From an uncultured Christensenellaceae bacterium (GTDB lineage Bacteria; Bacillota; Clostridia; Christensenellales; Pumilibacteraceae), in the NCBI GenBank assembly GCA_910587455.1, contig CAJULK010000006.1, positions 1 through 64,000 of the forward strand: 64,000 bases of DNA. The letters are read 5' to 3'. A model generated the notes under the pieces. The model saw only the letters and a program-made list of their open reading frames with translations. It searched no databases and was not told the origin of the DNA. Shown here one piece after another: positions 24,158 through 32,909 of the stretch. The position numbers and the translations under genes are program-made. Every line of letters begins with the position of its first letter. Position 1 is the stretch's first letter.

Positions 24158-25638
24158 GCAATTACATAAAAATAACCGAGGAGCTGTCGGCGTGTATTGC
24201 GGCGCGCACTCCGCTCGTCATTCTCGATACCGAGGAGCGCGACAGAGCGCAGGCGGCTTTGACCGACGTAGCGCACGAAATAAACGTCGAGATAGATTTC
24301 TATACCGACTGCGATCAGTTTGTCGAGCTCAGGCGCGGCGAGCGCAGATCGGACGCGGGCGGCGATCCGCTGGCGTTCATGGAAGAGCGCATGAAAATTA
24401 AGTCGGGATTGATTTTCGCGCTCGGCGACGTGCGCTTTCTCGACGGTGACAATTCGTTTTCGCGAAAGACGGCGGGGCTTGTGAGGCTGGCGTCAGAGCG
24501 CAAATGCACTGTTATCTTAATAACCGCCGATCACGTTTGGCAGGGGCTTAACAAGCTCGGAATGTATCTCAAACTCGATCTTCCGACGCAGGCTGAGCGC
24601 GAGAGCATGCTTAAGACGTTTGTGGCTAAAAACAAGGTCAAAGCGTTCGGCGCGGACGAGATAACGCGCGCTTCGACGATGCTGTCCGGATATACGGCGC
24701 TGCAGCTCAAGACGGTAATGAACTATGTGGTGAAGCTGAGCGGCGGATTCACGTTTAACAATCTTTGCGTTGTCGCAATGCAAAAGGACAAGCTGTTCGG
24801 CAAAGTTCCGTCGATCACACGCATAACCGTAGGCGACGTTCACGTCGCGGGATTGGACGGAGTCAAAGATTGGCTCGAGCAAAAGCGAAAAATATTTTTC
24901 GCGCCCAAGGCGGAGCTCGACAAAAAGCATCTGTCGCCGCCCAAAGGCATACTGCTCGCGGGCGTGCCCGGTTGCGGCAAGTCGCTTTCGGCGCGGCTGA
25001 TAGCGCGGAGCTGGCAGCTTCCGCTTTACAGGTTCGACATAGGCGCGCTGTTCGACAAGTACGTCGGCGAGAGCGAAAAAAACATGCGGCTCGCGCTCGA
25101 ATACGTGGAGAGCGTAAGCCCGTGCGTGCTGTGGATAGACGAGATAGAAAAAGAGCTGTCGAGCGGCGGCGACAATGACACCGCAAAGCGCATGCTCGGA
25201 AGTTTTCTGTACTGGTTGCAGGAATACGGCGGACGTGTGTTTATGGTAGCTACGGCAAACGACATTTCGCTTATGCCGCCCGAACTTTTCCGAAAGGGCA
25301 GGCTGAGCGAAATATTCTTCGTAGATCTGCCGACCGAAGAAGAGCGCAAAAACGCGATAGAGCTGTATTGCGGGCTGTGCCTGTCGTTGAAACCTTCGGA
25401 CGCGCAGGTGCGAAGGCTCGCCGAAAATAGCGACGGGTTTTCGTACGCGGATATCGAAGCGGCGGTCAAAACGGTTGCCGAACGCGAGTTTACGGGCGGT
25501 TGCGTCGAGAGTCCCGAAACGCTCGACCGCGCGTTTGCGGACACGGTGGGCATACTCGCGTCGAGGCGCGAGCAGATAGATAAAATACGGCGGTGGGGCG
25601 AAACAAGCGCTGCGCCCGCGTCGGGAAAAAGGAAATAG
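24154..25638 (+). CDS. AAA+ ATPase of the Ycf46 type
   Basis: 494 aa with GGAGGAG just upstream. Residues 1-230 form an N-terminal domain with a degenerate RecA-like look (TPLVILDTEERDRAQAA, SGLIFALGDVRFL), as in Ycf46-like proteins. The AAA+ module follows: Walker A GVPGCGKS (270-277), pore-loop region FDKYVGESEKNMR, Walker B VLWIDEIE (325-332), sensor 1 ATAND (Asn359), arginine-finger region RKGRLSEIF (380-388). All catalytic residues are present, so it is an active ATPase, probably hexameric and remodelling protein complexes. It sits between the membrane-protein genes of the operon and is its only obvious energy-using component. Ycf46 proteins are poorly understood. Confidence 0.88.
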   Translation: MSNYIKITEELSACIAARTPLVILDTEERDRAQAALTDVAHEINVEIDFYTDCDQFVELRRGERRSDAGGDPLAFMEERMKIKSGLIFALGDVRFLDGDNSFSRKTAGLVRLASERKCTVILITADHVWQGLNKLGMYLKLDLPTQAERESMLKTFVAKNKVKAFGADEITRASTMLSGYTALQLKTVMNYVVKLSGGFTFNNLCVVAMQKDKLFGKVPSITRITVGDVHVAGLDGVKDWLEQKRKIFFAPKAELDKKHLSPPKGILLAGVPGCGKSLSARLIARSWQLPLYRFDIGALFDKYVGESEKNMRLALEYVESVSPCVLWIDEIEKELSSGGDNDTAKRMLGSFLYWLQEYGGRVFMVATANDISLMPPELFRKGRLSEIFFVDLPTEEERKNAIELYCGLCLSLKPSDAQVRRLAENSDGFSYADIEAAVKTVAEREFTGGCVESPETLDRAFADTVGILASRREQIDKIRRWGETSAAPASGKRK

Positions 25639-25658
25639 CGCAAAGGAGGGCATTGCAA

Positions 25659-27377
25659 ATGTCGGTTACCGAAGGCGATATAAGACGGCTCGAAGCGGAA
25701 GTTGCCGAGCTTCGCCGCGAGAACAGTCGCATGGAAGGCGAGATACGCGCCATGACCAACTCGCTCGACAGGGCGGGCGGCATCGTAAGCAGCGCCGAGT
25801 CGGAAGCTATAGGCGCGCTCGTCAACGGAGAAAACACGCTCACGACGGACGATAATACTTTGCAGAACGTCGGGCGCGTCGGCGACGATATTCGCGCGTG
25901 CATGGTACTGTATAAGAATATAGAAAACGCGTACAAGACGATCCGCAGGCTGAACAACGATCTGCGCTATCATCAGGGCAACGAAAAAACGGTGCGGCGT
26001 ATGTTGGCGGCAATGCTCGACAACGAGAGCAAAGCGTTCGCTTCCGAAGAAACCGTGCGTACGCAGTCCGAAAAGCTGTATCTCGACACGCAGTTTTATT
26101 TTCTGAGCCACATAATGATGGACTTGCAGCTCAGAAAAGCGGGCGAAACGGCAGCTGCCGACCGTGCGCGCAAAAAGGCGCTCGAAATGGACGAGCGCAA
26201 AAGCGTGTGGGTTTATTTTATGATCGCGTTAAAGCGCGGCGACAGACCCGAAAAGTCCAAGTGGCTCAAAAAGCTCATGACCGTTGCGCCGGTGGGCAGC
26301 GAGAAGGAGCTTATACGCGTGCTCGCTCTTCTCGCGCTTCAGCCGAAGAACGAGGACGCGGCGGCTATCGCCGAGTATATAGGGCTTGATAAGATCGGAG
26401 CGATAGACAAGGGCGAAATAGTGGGCGCTATACTGAAAAGCTATCGCGCGGCAATGACGATCGTGCCGCCCAAGTTCGAAAATATAGACAAGCACGTAGC
26501 CGAAGCGGGCGCGCTCGGCACGGCGCTTCGCGGAGCGATGAACAACGAAGAAGTGGGCGCGTACGTCAAAAAGCTGGCGACGGACACGGGCGGAAAAATG
26601 CGCAACGACATTATCGACGCCATGCTCGACAGCGTTATAGAAAGCTGTCACTCGCCGCGCGCGCAGGAGATCTACGACGAGATAGCGTATCAGGAAAAGA
26701 TCATAGCGGCAAAGGGCGTGATCGAGGACGCAATGGCGTTAAAGGCGCGCGAGGAAGTGGAAAAGGTTTCGGATATAGACATAGAAAGCTGTTTGTTCGA
26801 ATGGCTCAACGAAAAGGACAGATACAACGGCAAAAAGGAAATAGTCGAGTTTGCGTACGGTAAGTTCAAGCCGTCGTTCCGACACGCGTACGACGGATAC
26901 GTCAAGCAGTACCGTGCCGAATATAAGGACGAAGTGACCGTCACCGTGGGCGAGTATAGGACGCACACCAAGCTCAACGATCTGGAAAAAGAGGACGCGG
27001 ACATAAAAGCGCACTGCGCGTCCGTGCGCGACGCGGAAAAGGCGAGAATAACAAACGCGAAGTTCATACTGCTTACGGTGTTCGGCGGCATACTTTTGGT
27101 CGCGGGGATAGTCATGAACTTTTTGTCGGACTTTGTGGGCGGCACAGTGTCGGTGCTCGCGCTCGCAGCAGGTGTAGCCGCGGGGCTTGTTCTTCTCATT
27201 CTCGGCGCTGTGACGAAATACAAAAACTATAAGAGAAAGCTCGCCGCCGACGCGAAGTGCGAGCGCGATATCGCCGATTACACCCAAATAATGCACGGCG
27301 TGTTTGCGGACGTACAGGCGTACCGCGGCATGTATGCCGAGTATGACGCAAAAGTTCTTCCGTCCGATTTCTTTTAG
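25659..27377 (+). CDS. Coiled-coil membrane protein, paralog 3 of 3 in the operon
   Basis: 572 aa from ATG 25659, 8 bases after AAAGGAGGG; the longer in-frame opening would overlap the ATPase gene. The N-terminus is a strong coiled coil (DIRRLEAEVAELRRENSRME). The family block reads TQFYFLSHIMMDLQL...ARKKALEMDERKSVWVYFMI...KSKWLKKLM. The membrane hairpin ITNAKFILLTVFGGILLVAG / TVSVLALAAGVAAGLVLLIL lies near residues 478-530, followed by a basic stretch (KYKNYKRKLAADAKCERDI) and a short tail. Last gene of the operon, with a terminator 29 bases after the stop. Confidence 0.72.
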   Translation: MSVTEGDIRRLEAEVAELRRENSRMEGEIRAMTNSLDRAGGIVSSAESEAIGALVNGENTLTTDDNTLQNVGRVGDDIRACMVLYKNIENAYKTIRRLNNDLRYHQGNEKTVRRMLAAMLDNESKAFASEETVRTQSEKLYLDTQFYFLSHIMMDLQLRKAGETAAADRARKKALEMDERKSVWVYFMIALKRGDRPEKSKWLKKLMTVAPVGSEKELIRVLALLALQPKNEDAAAIAEYIGLDKIGAIDKGEIVGAILKSYRAAMTIVPPKFENIDKHVAEAGALGTALRGAMNNEEVGAYVKKLATDTGGKMRNDIIDAMLDSVIESCHSPRAQEIYDEIAYQEKIIAAKGVIEDAMALKAREEVEKVSDIDIESCLFEWLNEKDRYNGKKEIVEFAYGKFKPSFRHAYDGYVKQYRAEYKDEVTVTVGEYRTHTKLNDLEKEDADIKAHCASVRDAEKARITNAKFILLTVFGGILLVAGIVMNFLSDFVGGTVSVLALAAGVAAGLVLLILGAVTKYKNYKRKLAADAKCERDIADYTQIMHGVFADVQAYRGMYAEYDAKVLPSDFF

Positions 27378-27405
27378 AATACGATCCGAACAGCAAGCAA
27401 CACAA

Positions 27406-27435
27406 AACGCACCGAATCATCTCGGTGCGTTTTTC
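27406..27435. terminator. Intrinsic terminator of the TIR-like/AAA+ operon
   Basis: AACGCACCGA (27406-27415), 6-base loop, TCGGTGCGTT (27422-27431), then TTT. A perfect 10-bp stem. It also lies just after the end of the converging ridA. Confidence 0.9.
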
Positions 27436-27454
27436 TCGCGGTGTTTTTAAGACG

Positions 27455-27841
27455 TTATTTTTTAAGCGCGGCTACGATCTCTATCTCCACTTTCGCGCCC
27501 TTCGGAAGCGCCGCGACCTGTACGCAGCTTCGTGCGGGATATGGCTTGGGAAAACATTTCGCGTATACGTCATTGACTGCGGCAAAGTCGGCAAGGTCGG
27601 TGAGATACACGGTGGTTTTTACTACGTCGGAAAAATCGAGTTTGACGCTTTCGAGAATAGCGGCAATGTTTTTGAGCACTTGTTCGGTTTGCGCGGTCAC
27701 GTCCGTGCTTTCTATAACGCCGCTCGTCGGGTCGATGGGGATCTGCCCCGAAGCGAACAGCGTCGTGCCTATGATAACGGCTTGTGAATACGGACCTATT
27801 GCCTGCGGCGCTCTGTCCGTCGATATCTCCGTTTTTTTCAT
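27455..27841 (-). CDS. ridA: RidA family reactive enamine/imine deaminase
   Basis: 128 aa, start ATG at 27841-27839, overlapping the gltX stop by 4 bases. Family motifs: APQAIGPYSQAV, LFASGQIPIDP, RidA core VKTTVYLTDLADFAAVN, and the C-terminal signature YPARSCVQVAALPKGAKVEIE, with the arginine (R in PARS) that binds the substrate carboxylate. It hydrolyses reactive 2-aminoacrylate-type enamines made by PLP enzymes and acts as a cytoplasmic trimer. Co-transcribed with gltX. Confidence 0.95.
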   Translation of the reverse strand: MKKTEISTDRAPQAIGPYSQAVIIGTTLFASGQIPIDPTSGVIESTDVTAQTEQVLKNIAAILESVKLDFSDVVKTTVYLTDLADFAAVNDVYAKCFPKPYPARSCVQVAALPKGAKVEIEIVAALKK

Positions 27842-29250
27842 TTTGCGAGCCTCGCTTTTACAGTTTCGAGTCTTTTGAGCGCTTCGGCTTTTCCGAAAAG
27901 TTTGACCATTTCTTCGCCGCCGCCCGGGGTCGCCGCCGCGCCCGTAAGCGCTATGCGGTATATCCACAGGACCTGACCTTTTTTGAGCCCGCGCGCTTCG
28001 GCGAGCTTTTCGAGCGCTTCGCCTATGCCGTTCGACTCGGTGCATGCGATGCAACCGTCTATCAGGTCGCGCGCCATGTCTATCGACGTTTTCCATTTTT
28101 TATTGACGAAAAGTTCGAGATCGAACCCGTCGAACGAATCTATAAACGCGGCGCGTTCGCGTATGTCCGACAGAACTTCGAGCCGAGGCTGCAACAGCTC
28201 GGAAAGATACGCGTAGTCGATGTTTTTGTTCGGGATATACTTTTCGTAGAACGGCATCGCCGCGGCGTGAAATTCCCGGGCGGGCATTTCTTTTATATAC
28301 AGCGAATTGAGCCAGCGCATTTTGGTTTCGTCGAATATAGACGACGATTTTTGCAGACCTTCGACGGAAAAGCTGTCGATCAGTTCGCGCATGGAAAGTT
28401 TTTCGCGCGTGTCCTTGGGGTTCCAGCCGAGCAGTGCTATATAGTTGACTATCGCGTGGGGCAGGAAGCCTTTCGCCAAAAAGTCCTCGAAGCCGGCGTC
28501 GCCGTCGCGCTTGCTCAGTTTGTGCGCGGCGTCGCGCATTATCGGCTGAAGATGAATGTATACGGGGCGCTGCCAACCGAGCGCGTCGTACAAAAGGTTG
28601 TACTTGGGCGTGGACATAAGGTATTCGACGCCGCGTATGCAGTGGGTTATACCCATCAGATGATCGTCTATTACGTTGGCGAAGTTGTACGTGGGCATGC
28701 CGTCCGATTTGATCAGAATGTTGTCCTCGAGATCTTTGAAGTCTACCGAAACGTCGCCGAACACTTCGTCGTGATACGTTCCGTTCCCGCTCGCGGGAAT
28801 GTTTTGACGTATGACGTACGGTTCGCCCGCGTCGATGCGCTTTTGTATTTCGGCTTTCGAAAGAGAAAGACAGTGCTTGTCGTATTTGGTCGCGCCGCTT
28901 TCGTGAAGCGCGCCGAGCCGTTCCTTTGTGCAGAAGCAATAGTACGCGTCGCCGCTCTCTATGAGCTTTTGCGCGTATTCGAGATATATGGCTTTGCGCT
29001 CCGACTGAACGTACGGACCGCAGTCGCCGCCTACGATCGGGCCTTCGTCGTAGTGTATGCCCGCTTTGTCGAGCGCGGATATTATAACTTCCACCGCACC
29101 CTTTACTTCGCGCGTTTGGTCGGTGTCTTCTATGCGAAGAATAAACTTGCCGCCGCTCTTTTTGGCGAAAAGATAGGCATACAACGCCGTGCGCAGCCCG
29201 CCTATATGAAGATAGCCCGTGGGGCTCGGTGCAAATCTTGTGCGTACCAT
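27838..29250 (-). CDS. gltX: Glutamyl-tRNA synthetase
   Basis: 470 aa, class I synthetase. N-terminus RFAPSPTGYLHIGGLRTAL contains the HIGH-type motif (HIGG). The tRNA-acceptor region holds CFCTKERL, the KMSKS-like loop is KLSKRDGD, and the C-terminal helical anticodon-binding domain ends at residue 470. It charges tRNA-Glu in the cytoplasm. In many Firmicutes the same enzyme also charges tRNA-Gln for later amidation; no gatCAB is seen here. AAGGAG lies upstream of the start. Confidence 0.97.
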   Translation of the reverse strand: MVRTRFAPSPTGYLHIGGLRTALYAYLFAKKSGGKFILRIEDTDQTREVKGAVEVIISALDKAGIHYDEGPIVGGDCGPYVQSERKAIYLEYAQKLIESGDAYYCFCTKERLGALHESGATKYDKHCLSLSKAEIQKRIDAGEPYVIRQNIPASGNGTYHDEVFGDVSVDFKDLEDNILIKSDGMPTYNFANVIDDHLMGITHCIRGVEYLMSTPKYNLLYDALGWQRPVYIHLQPIMRDAAHKLSKRDGDAGFEDFLAKGFLPHAIVNYIALLGWNPKDTREKLSMRELIDSFSVEGLQKSSSIFDETKMRWLNSLYIKEMPAREFHAAAMPFYEKYIPNKNIDYAYLSELLQPRLEVLSDIRERAAFIDSFDGFDLELFVNKKWKTSIDMARDLIDGCIACTESNGIGEALEKLAEARGLKKGQVLWIYRIALTGAAATPGGGEEMVKLFGKAEALKRLETVKARLAK

Positions 29251-29322
29251 GGTGTTTCTCTCCTTGACACTTTCCGACCTTCGTGGTAAAATACACGTAA
29301 CGGTCGTGTGCGATCGTTGGGC

Positions 29323-29350
29323 TTGCGGCTTTTCGCATGCCTGTTATAAT
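29323..29350 (+). promoter_or_regulatory. Probable promoter of pepV
   Basis: TTGCGG (29323-29328), 16 bases, TATAAT (29345-29350). It lies 45 bases before the start codon. Confidence 0.6.
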
Positions 29351-29394
29351 TGTAATGCTTTTGCGCGCAAAACGCAAGCGAAAAGGAATTTATT

Positions 29395-30807
29395 ATGGAC
29401 GAAATGTTGATCAAACGCATACTCGACGACCTCGGCGAGATAGTCGCCGTACCAAGCGTGTACTCCGCGCCCGAAGATGGCGCGCCGTACGGCAAAAACT
29501 GTTTGAAAGCGCTCGAATGGTTTGTGGACAAGGCGAGATCGTACGGGCTCGAAGCAAAGCTCATAGACGGCGCTTGCGCGTATGCGGAAGTGGGCGAAGG
29601 CAAGGAGTGCATAGGCATACTCGGTCACCTCGACGTCGTGCCCGCAGGCAACGGTTGGGCGACCGATCCGTTCAAGATGGTGGAAGAAAACGGCAAGGTA
29701 TACGGCAGAGGCGTGGGCGACGACAAGGGCGCTGTCGTGGTGTGTCTTGCGGCGCTCAAAGCCTTAAAGGACGGCAACGTCAAGCTCAAACGCCGCGTGC
29801 GGCTCATAGTCGGCGCGGACGAAGAACGCGGATCGTCGTGCATACGCAGATATGTGGAAACGGGCGGAGAGATCCCCGTTATGTCGTTCGTGCCCGATTC
29901 CGAGTTCCCCGTTATACACAGCGAAAAGGGCATAGCGCACATGACTTTGCGCTTTGACGATAAGGCGCTTGCGGCAAACGTTTCGTACATCGACGGCGCC
30001 GAATGTAAAAACGCGTTGCCCGACAGATCGGAAATACGCATAGTAAAAGGCAGCGCGCTCGAAAATGCGGTAAAAGCCGTATGTGGCGGCGCGGTCACTT
30101 CCGAGCTGTTCGAAAAGAAGCCGCTCGCCGAGCGCATAGTGACGGCAGGAAACGCTTTTTCCGATTTCGAGATAGAAAACGGCAAGCAGATAAACATCAT
30201 AGCCAACGGCACCGCCGAGCATGCGTCCACGCCCGAAAAAGGCGACAGCGCGCTGTGGAAAACTCTCGGCGTGCTCGCGAGCTTCAACGGCGATATCAAG
30301 TCGGAATACATCGAAAAGATATACGATTATCTGTGCACTCCGCTCGCCGCGTCCAAGCTCGGTATTTACGCGGACGATCCCAAGAGCGGCGATCTTACCA
30401 TGTGCATGTCTCAGGCGAGAATGACGGGCGGCGCGCTCGAGCTCGTAATAGACTTCAGGCTTCCGCTCGGCGTCAAGCCCGACGCCGTTGCCGATAAGAT
30501 AGAGGAAAAGCTCGGCTGCAAAGCGACGGTGGACGATTACCACGAAAATCTGTATATAGATGAGGACGCGCCGCTCATAAAGACGCTTCTCGGCGTATAC
30601 AGGCGGATCACGGGCGACATGACGCCTCCGCTCAAAGTGGGCGGCGGCACGTATGCACGCGAACTTCCCAACGCGGTCGCGTTCGGGTGTACGCCGATCG
30701 ACATAGACATAAACATGCACCGTGCCGACGAAAACTTCCCGATAGCGCAGCTTTTTAAGAATTATGAGATCTATTACGCGGCGGCCGTCGAACTCGCAAA
30801 TATGTAA
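29395..30807 (+). CDS. pepV: PepV-type M20 dipeptidase
   Basis: 470 aa with AAGGA upstream. M20 metal sites: GILGHLDVVPAG (His78, Asp80), GRGVGDDKGA (Asp109-110), DEERGSS, PDSEFPVIHSEKG. The lid domain includes NGTAEHASTPEKG. Length and motifs match PepV dipeptidases, two-zinc enzymes that release amino acids from dipeptides in the cytoplasm. The C-terminal glycine-rich KVGGGTYAREL is also typical. A separate promoter lies just upstream. Confidence 0.92.
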   Translation: MDEMLIKRILDDLGEIVAVPSVYSAPEDGAPYGKNCLKALEWFVDKARSYGLEAKLIDGACAYAEVGEGKECIGILGHLDVVPAGNGWATDPFKMVEENGKVYGRGVGDDKGAVVVCLAALKALKDGNVKLKRRVRLIVGADEERGSSCIRRYVETGGEIPVMSFVPDSEFPVIHSEKGIAHMTLRFDDKALAANVSYIDGAECKNALPDRSEIRIVKGSALENAVKAVCGGAVTSELFEKKPLAERIVTAGNAFSDFEIENGKQINIIANGTAEHASTPEKGDSALWKTLGVLASFNGDIKSEYIEKIYDYLCTPLAASKLGIYADDPKSGDLTMCMSQARMTGGALELVIDFRLPLGVKPDAVADKIEEKLGCKATVDDYHENLYIDEDAPLIKTLLGVYRRITGDMTPPLKVGGGTYARELPNAVAFGCTPIDIDINMHRADENFPIAQLFKNYEIYYAAAVELANM

Positions 30808-30886
30808 AGAGCCGAGCCGCGGCGTTAAAAACCGCGCCGAATACAAATACTTTAATTACCGAAAATACAATATACGGAGAAAAACC

Positions 30887-31189
30887 ATGATAACAGAAAA
30901 TCCCACGATTGAACAATTCAACGAACTCACCGGCAAGGGCAAAACGCTCGTCGATTTTTGGGCAAGCTGGTGCGGACCGTGCCGTTCGCAGGCGCCCGTG
31001 GTGGAAGAGCTTGCAAACACTACCGACGTCAAGGTCATAAAGATAGACGTAGACAAGGACGACGAGCTTCCCGCCGACTTTCAGGTGACGGCTATCCCTA
31101 CGCTCATACTTTTCGAGGACGGCGTCGTCGTCGAACGGTTTGTGGGGCTTACGCCGCTCGAACAGATAAAATCGGCTTTCGGGCTGTAA
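30887..31189 (+). CDS. trxA: Thioredoxin
   Basis: 100 aa from ATG 30887. Active site WCGPC in VDFWASWCGPCRSQAP (Cys29, Cys32), cis-proline in AIPTLILFEDG, and the closing GLTPLEQIKSAF. The usual length for small cytoplasmic thioredoxins is 100-110. It reduces protein disulfides; no thioredoxin reductase is adjacent. It lies 79 bases after pepV and may share its transcript. Confidence 0.95.
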   Translation: MITENPTIEQFNELTGKGKTLVDFWASWCGPCRSQAPVVEELANTTDVKVIKIDVDKDDELPADFQVTAIPTLILFEDGVVVERFVGLTPLEQIKSAFGL

Positions 31190-31238
31190 TGCGGCCGGGT
31201 TTTCGGACTGCGTTTTGCGCGCCTTTGCACGACGCCGC

Positions 31239-31267
31239 TTGACAACGCCGAAGCAACAGGCTATAAT
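31239..31267 (+). promoter_or_regulatory. Consensus promoter of the orphan histidine kinase (leaderless)
   Basis: TTGACA (31239-31244), 17 bases, TATAAT (31262-31267). The GTG start is only 6 bases further on, at 31274, where RNA itself should begin. Confidence 0.88.
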
Positions 31268-31273
31268 TATCCC

Positions 31274-32821
31274 GTGTCAGACAAACGGAAAATCAATCAC
31301 GAAAAGCACGCGTATCCCGTTCCCCCGGACAGCATAGGCACGCAGGATACCGATATCCCTATGTACGAGAGCGTTCCGCAGGGGCGAAAGCGGTTCGTTC
31401 GGTCTATACGCAGGCGCACGAGCATAAATTATCTTCTGTACTCCATAATCCTGCTTATAGTGCTTTGGATCGCGTTTTTTATTTTTCTGTTCAGCGTTTA
31501 CGGCTCGATGCAGCGCACGCATATAGAGGACGTCGGTGCGCGCGCGTCGCAGGCTTTTCCTATAAAGATCGACGATCACGGTATGGATCTGTACCGCGAC
31601 CGAATGCGCGGCATGGCGAGCAGCGAGGAAGTTGCCATGGCTGTTTTTACCGTGGACGACGATATGATCAACGTTCTGTTCGTAGTGGATTCCATGGGCA
31701 ACATAGCGTCTGAACTTTACGTGCCTGTTTCGTCCGTCATGGAAAACGACGACATCGGATGGATATACGACAATCAGGGCAAGGTATGCAAAATGTCCAC
31801 GGTGGAAGGTTCGTACATGTGTTACGGCACCGTGCACGACACCGTCAACGGTTCGGCCTATCTTCTTGTAATGAAAAAATACGAAATATTCAACCAGCAG
31901 TCGGTAAGGCTTATAGGCGTGCTCGTTATATGTACGGTCGTCGTATTGCTTCTGTCGGTCATGTTCTCCATGTTCGCTTCCAAGGTGCAGACGCGGCAGA
32001 TAGCCGACTTTTCGCAAAAGGCGAAACGGCTCGCTTCGGGCGACTTTAACGTTCGGTTTTCGGGCGACGGCGTGGACGAGTACGACAATCTCGCAAACGC
32101 GCTCAATGCCGCAAAGGACGAAATGAAAAAAGCCGAAAAAATGCAGCGCGATCTCGTTGCTAACGTGTCGCACGATATCCGAACTCCGCTGACCATGATC
32201 CGCGCGTATGCGGAAATGCTTCGCGACATGCCGGTTGACGAAAAAAAGCGCAAGAAAACGGCTGACGTCATTATATCGGAAGCCGAAAGGCTAAACGTTC
32301 TCGTAGACGACGTGTTAAACTATTCCAAGCTCGAAGCGGGCGTTCTCGAATACAAGCTCGAACCGTGCGATCTGTCTAAAACCGCGGAAGCCACGCTGAT
32401 GCGCTTCGATATTTTCCGCGAGCGCGACGGGATCAAGTTCGAAAAGCATATAGAAAAGGGCGCCGTTGCGGAGTGCGATAAGCAGAAGATAGAACAGGTG
32501 CTGTATAATCTCGTGATAAACGCCGTCAATTACAGCGGCGACGACAACACCGTTATATTATCCGTGGCAAAAAAGCAAGACGGCGGTGTGCGGGTGGAAG
32601 TAAGCGACCACGGCAAGGGCATAGCGCCCGACGAGATCGACAGCGTTTGGGACAGATATTACCGTTCGGCGCGTAACAAGCGCACTACGGTCGGATCGGG
32701 ACTCGGGCTTTCCATTTGCAAGAGTATTCTTATGGGGCATGGCGCCGAGTACGGCGTCCGGTCCGAGCTCGGCAAAGGTTCGACTTTTTGGTTCGAATTG
32801 GGCGGCTCGGGCAAACAGTAA
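31274..32821 (+). CDS. Orphan sensor histidine kinase
   Basis: 515 aa, GTG start without any ribosome site and probably leaderless. Cytoplasmic N-terminal 50 residues, TM1 about 51-76, extracytoplasmic sensor about 77-210, TM2 about 212-235, HAMP (RLASGDFNVRFSGDG). The DHp helix has the phospho-acceptor His300 in ANVSHDIRTPLTMI. The CA domain has N-box NLVINAVNYSGDD, G1 VSDHGKGIAPDEI and G2 GSGLGLSICKSI. All catalytic boxes are intact. No response regulator gene is adjacent, so the partner is encoded elsewhere. The two proteins before it (PepV, Trx) give no clue to its signal. Confidence 0.92.
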   Translation: MSDKRKINHEKHAYPVPPDSIGTQDTDIPMYESVPQGRKRFVRSIRRRTSINYLLYSIILLIVLWIAFFIFLFSVYGSMQRTHIEDVGARASQAFPIKIDDHGMDLYRDRMRGMASSEEVAMAVFTVDDDMINVLFVVDSMGNIASELYVPVSSVMENDDIGWIYDNQGKVCKMSTVEGSYMCYGTVHDTVNGSAYLLVMKKYEIFNQQSVRLIGVLVICTVVVLLLSVMFSMFASKVQTRQIADFSQKAKRLASGDFNVRFSGDGVDEYDNLANALNAAKDEMKKAEKMQRDLVANVSHDIRTPLTMIRAYAEMLRDMPVDEKKRKKTADVIISEAERLNVLVDDVLNYSKLEAGVLEYKLEPCDLSKTAEATLMRFDIFRERDGIKFEKHIEKGAVAECDKQKIEQVLYNLVINAVNYSGDDNTVILSVAKKQDGGVRVEVSDHGKGIAPDEIDSVWDRYYRSARNKRTTVGSGLGLSICKSILMGHGAEYGVRSELGKGSTFWFELGGSGKQ

Positions 32822-32839
32822 TTATTTTGCGGCAAAGTC

Positions 32840-32868
32840 TTGACACAGAGCCTATTGTGTGTTATAAT
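32840..32868 (+). promoter_or_regulatory. Consensus promoter of the CNNM gene
   Basis: TTGACA (32840-32845), 17 bases, TATAAT (32863-32868). Confidence 0.88.
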
Positions 32869-32909
32869 GCCACATATTTATAATCGACAGGAGATTCGAT
32901 ACAGTCCAT

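Noticed and set aside
27784..29289. Long plus-strand open frame (501 codons) antisense to gltX
   Set aside because: It is a shadow caused by the strong codon bias of gltX; the composition (Arg/Val/Phe-rich, no family) and lack of a ribosome site argue against a gene. The same holds for the long antisense frames at 10902-12029, 12249-13361, 38982-40463, 41785-42825 and 53622-55658.
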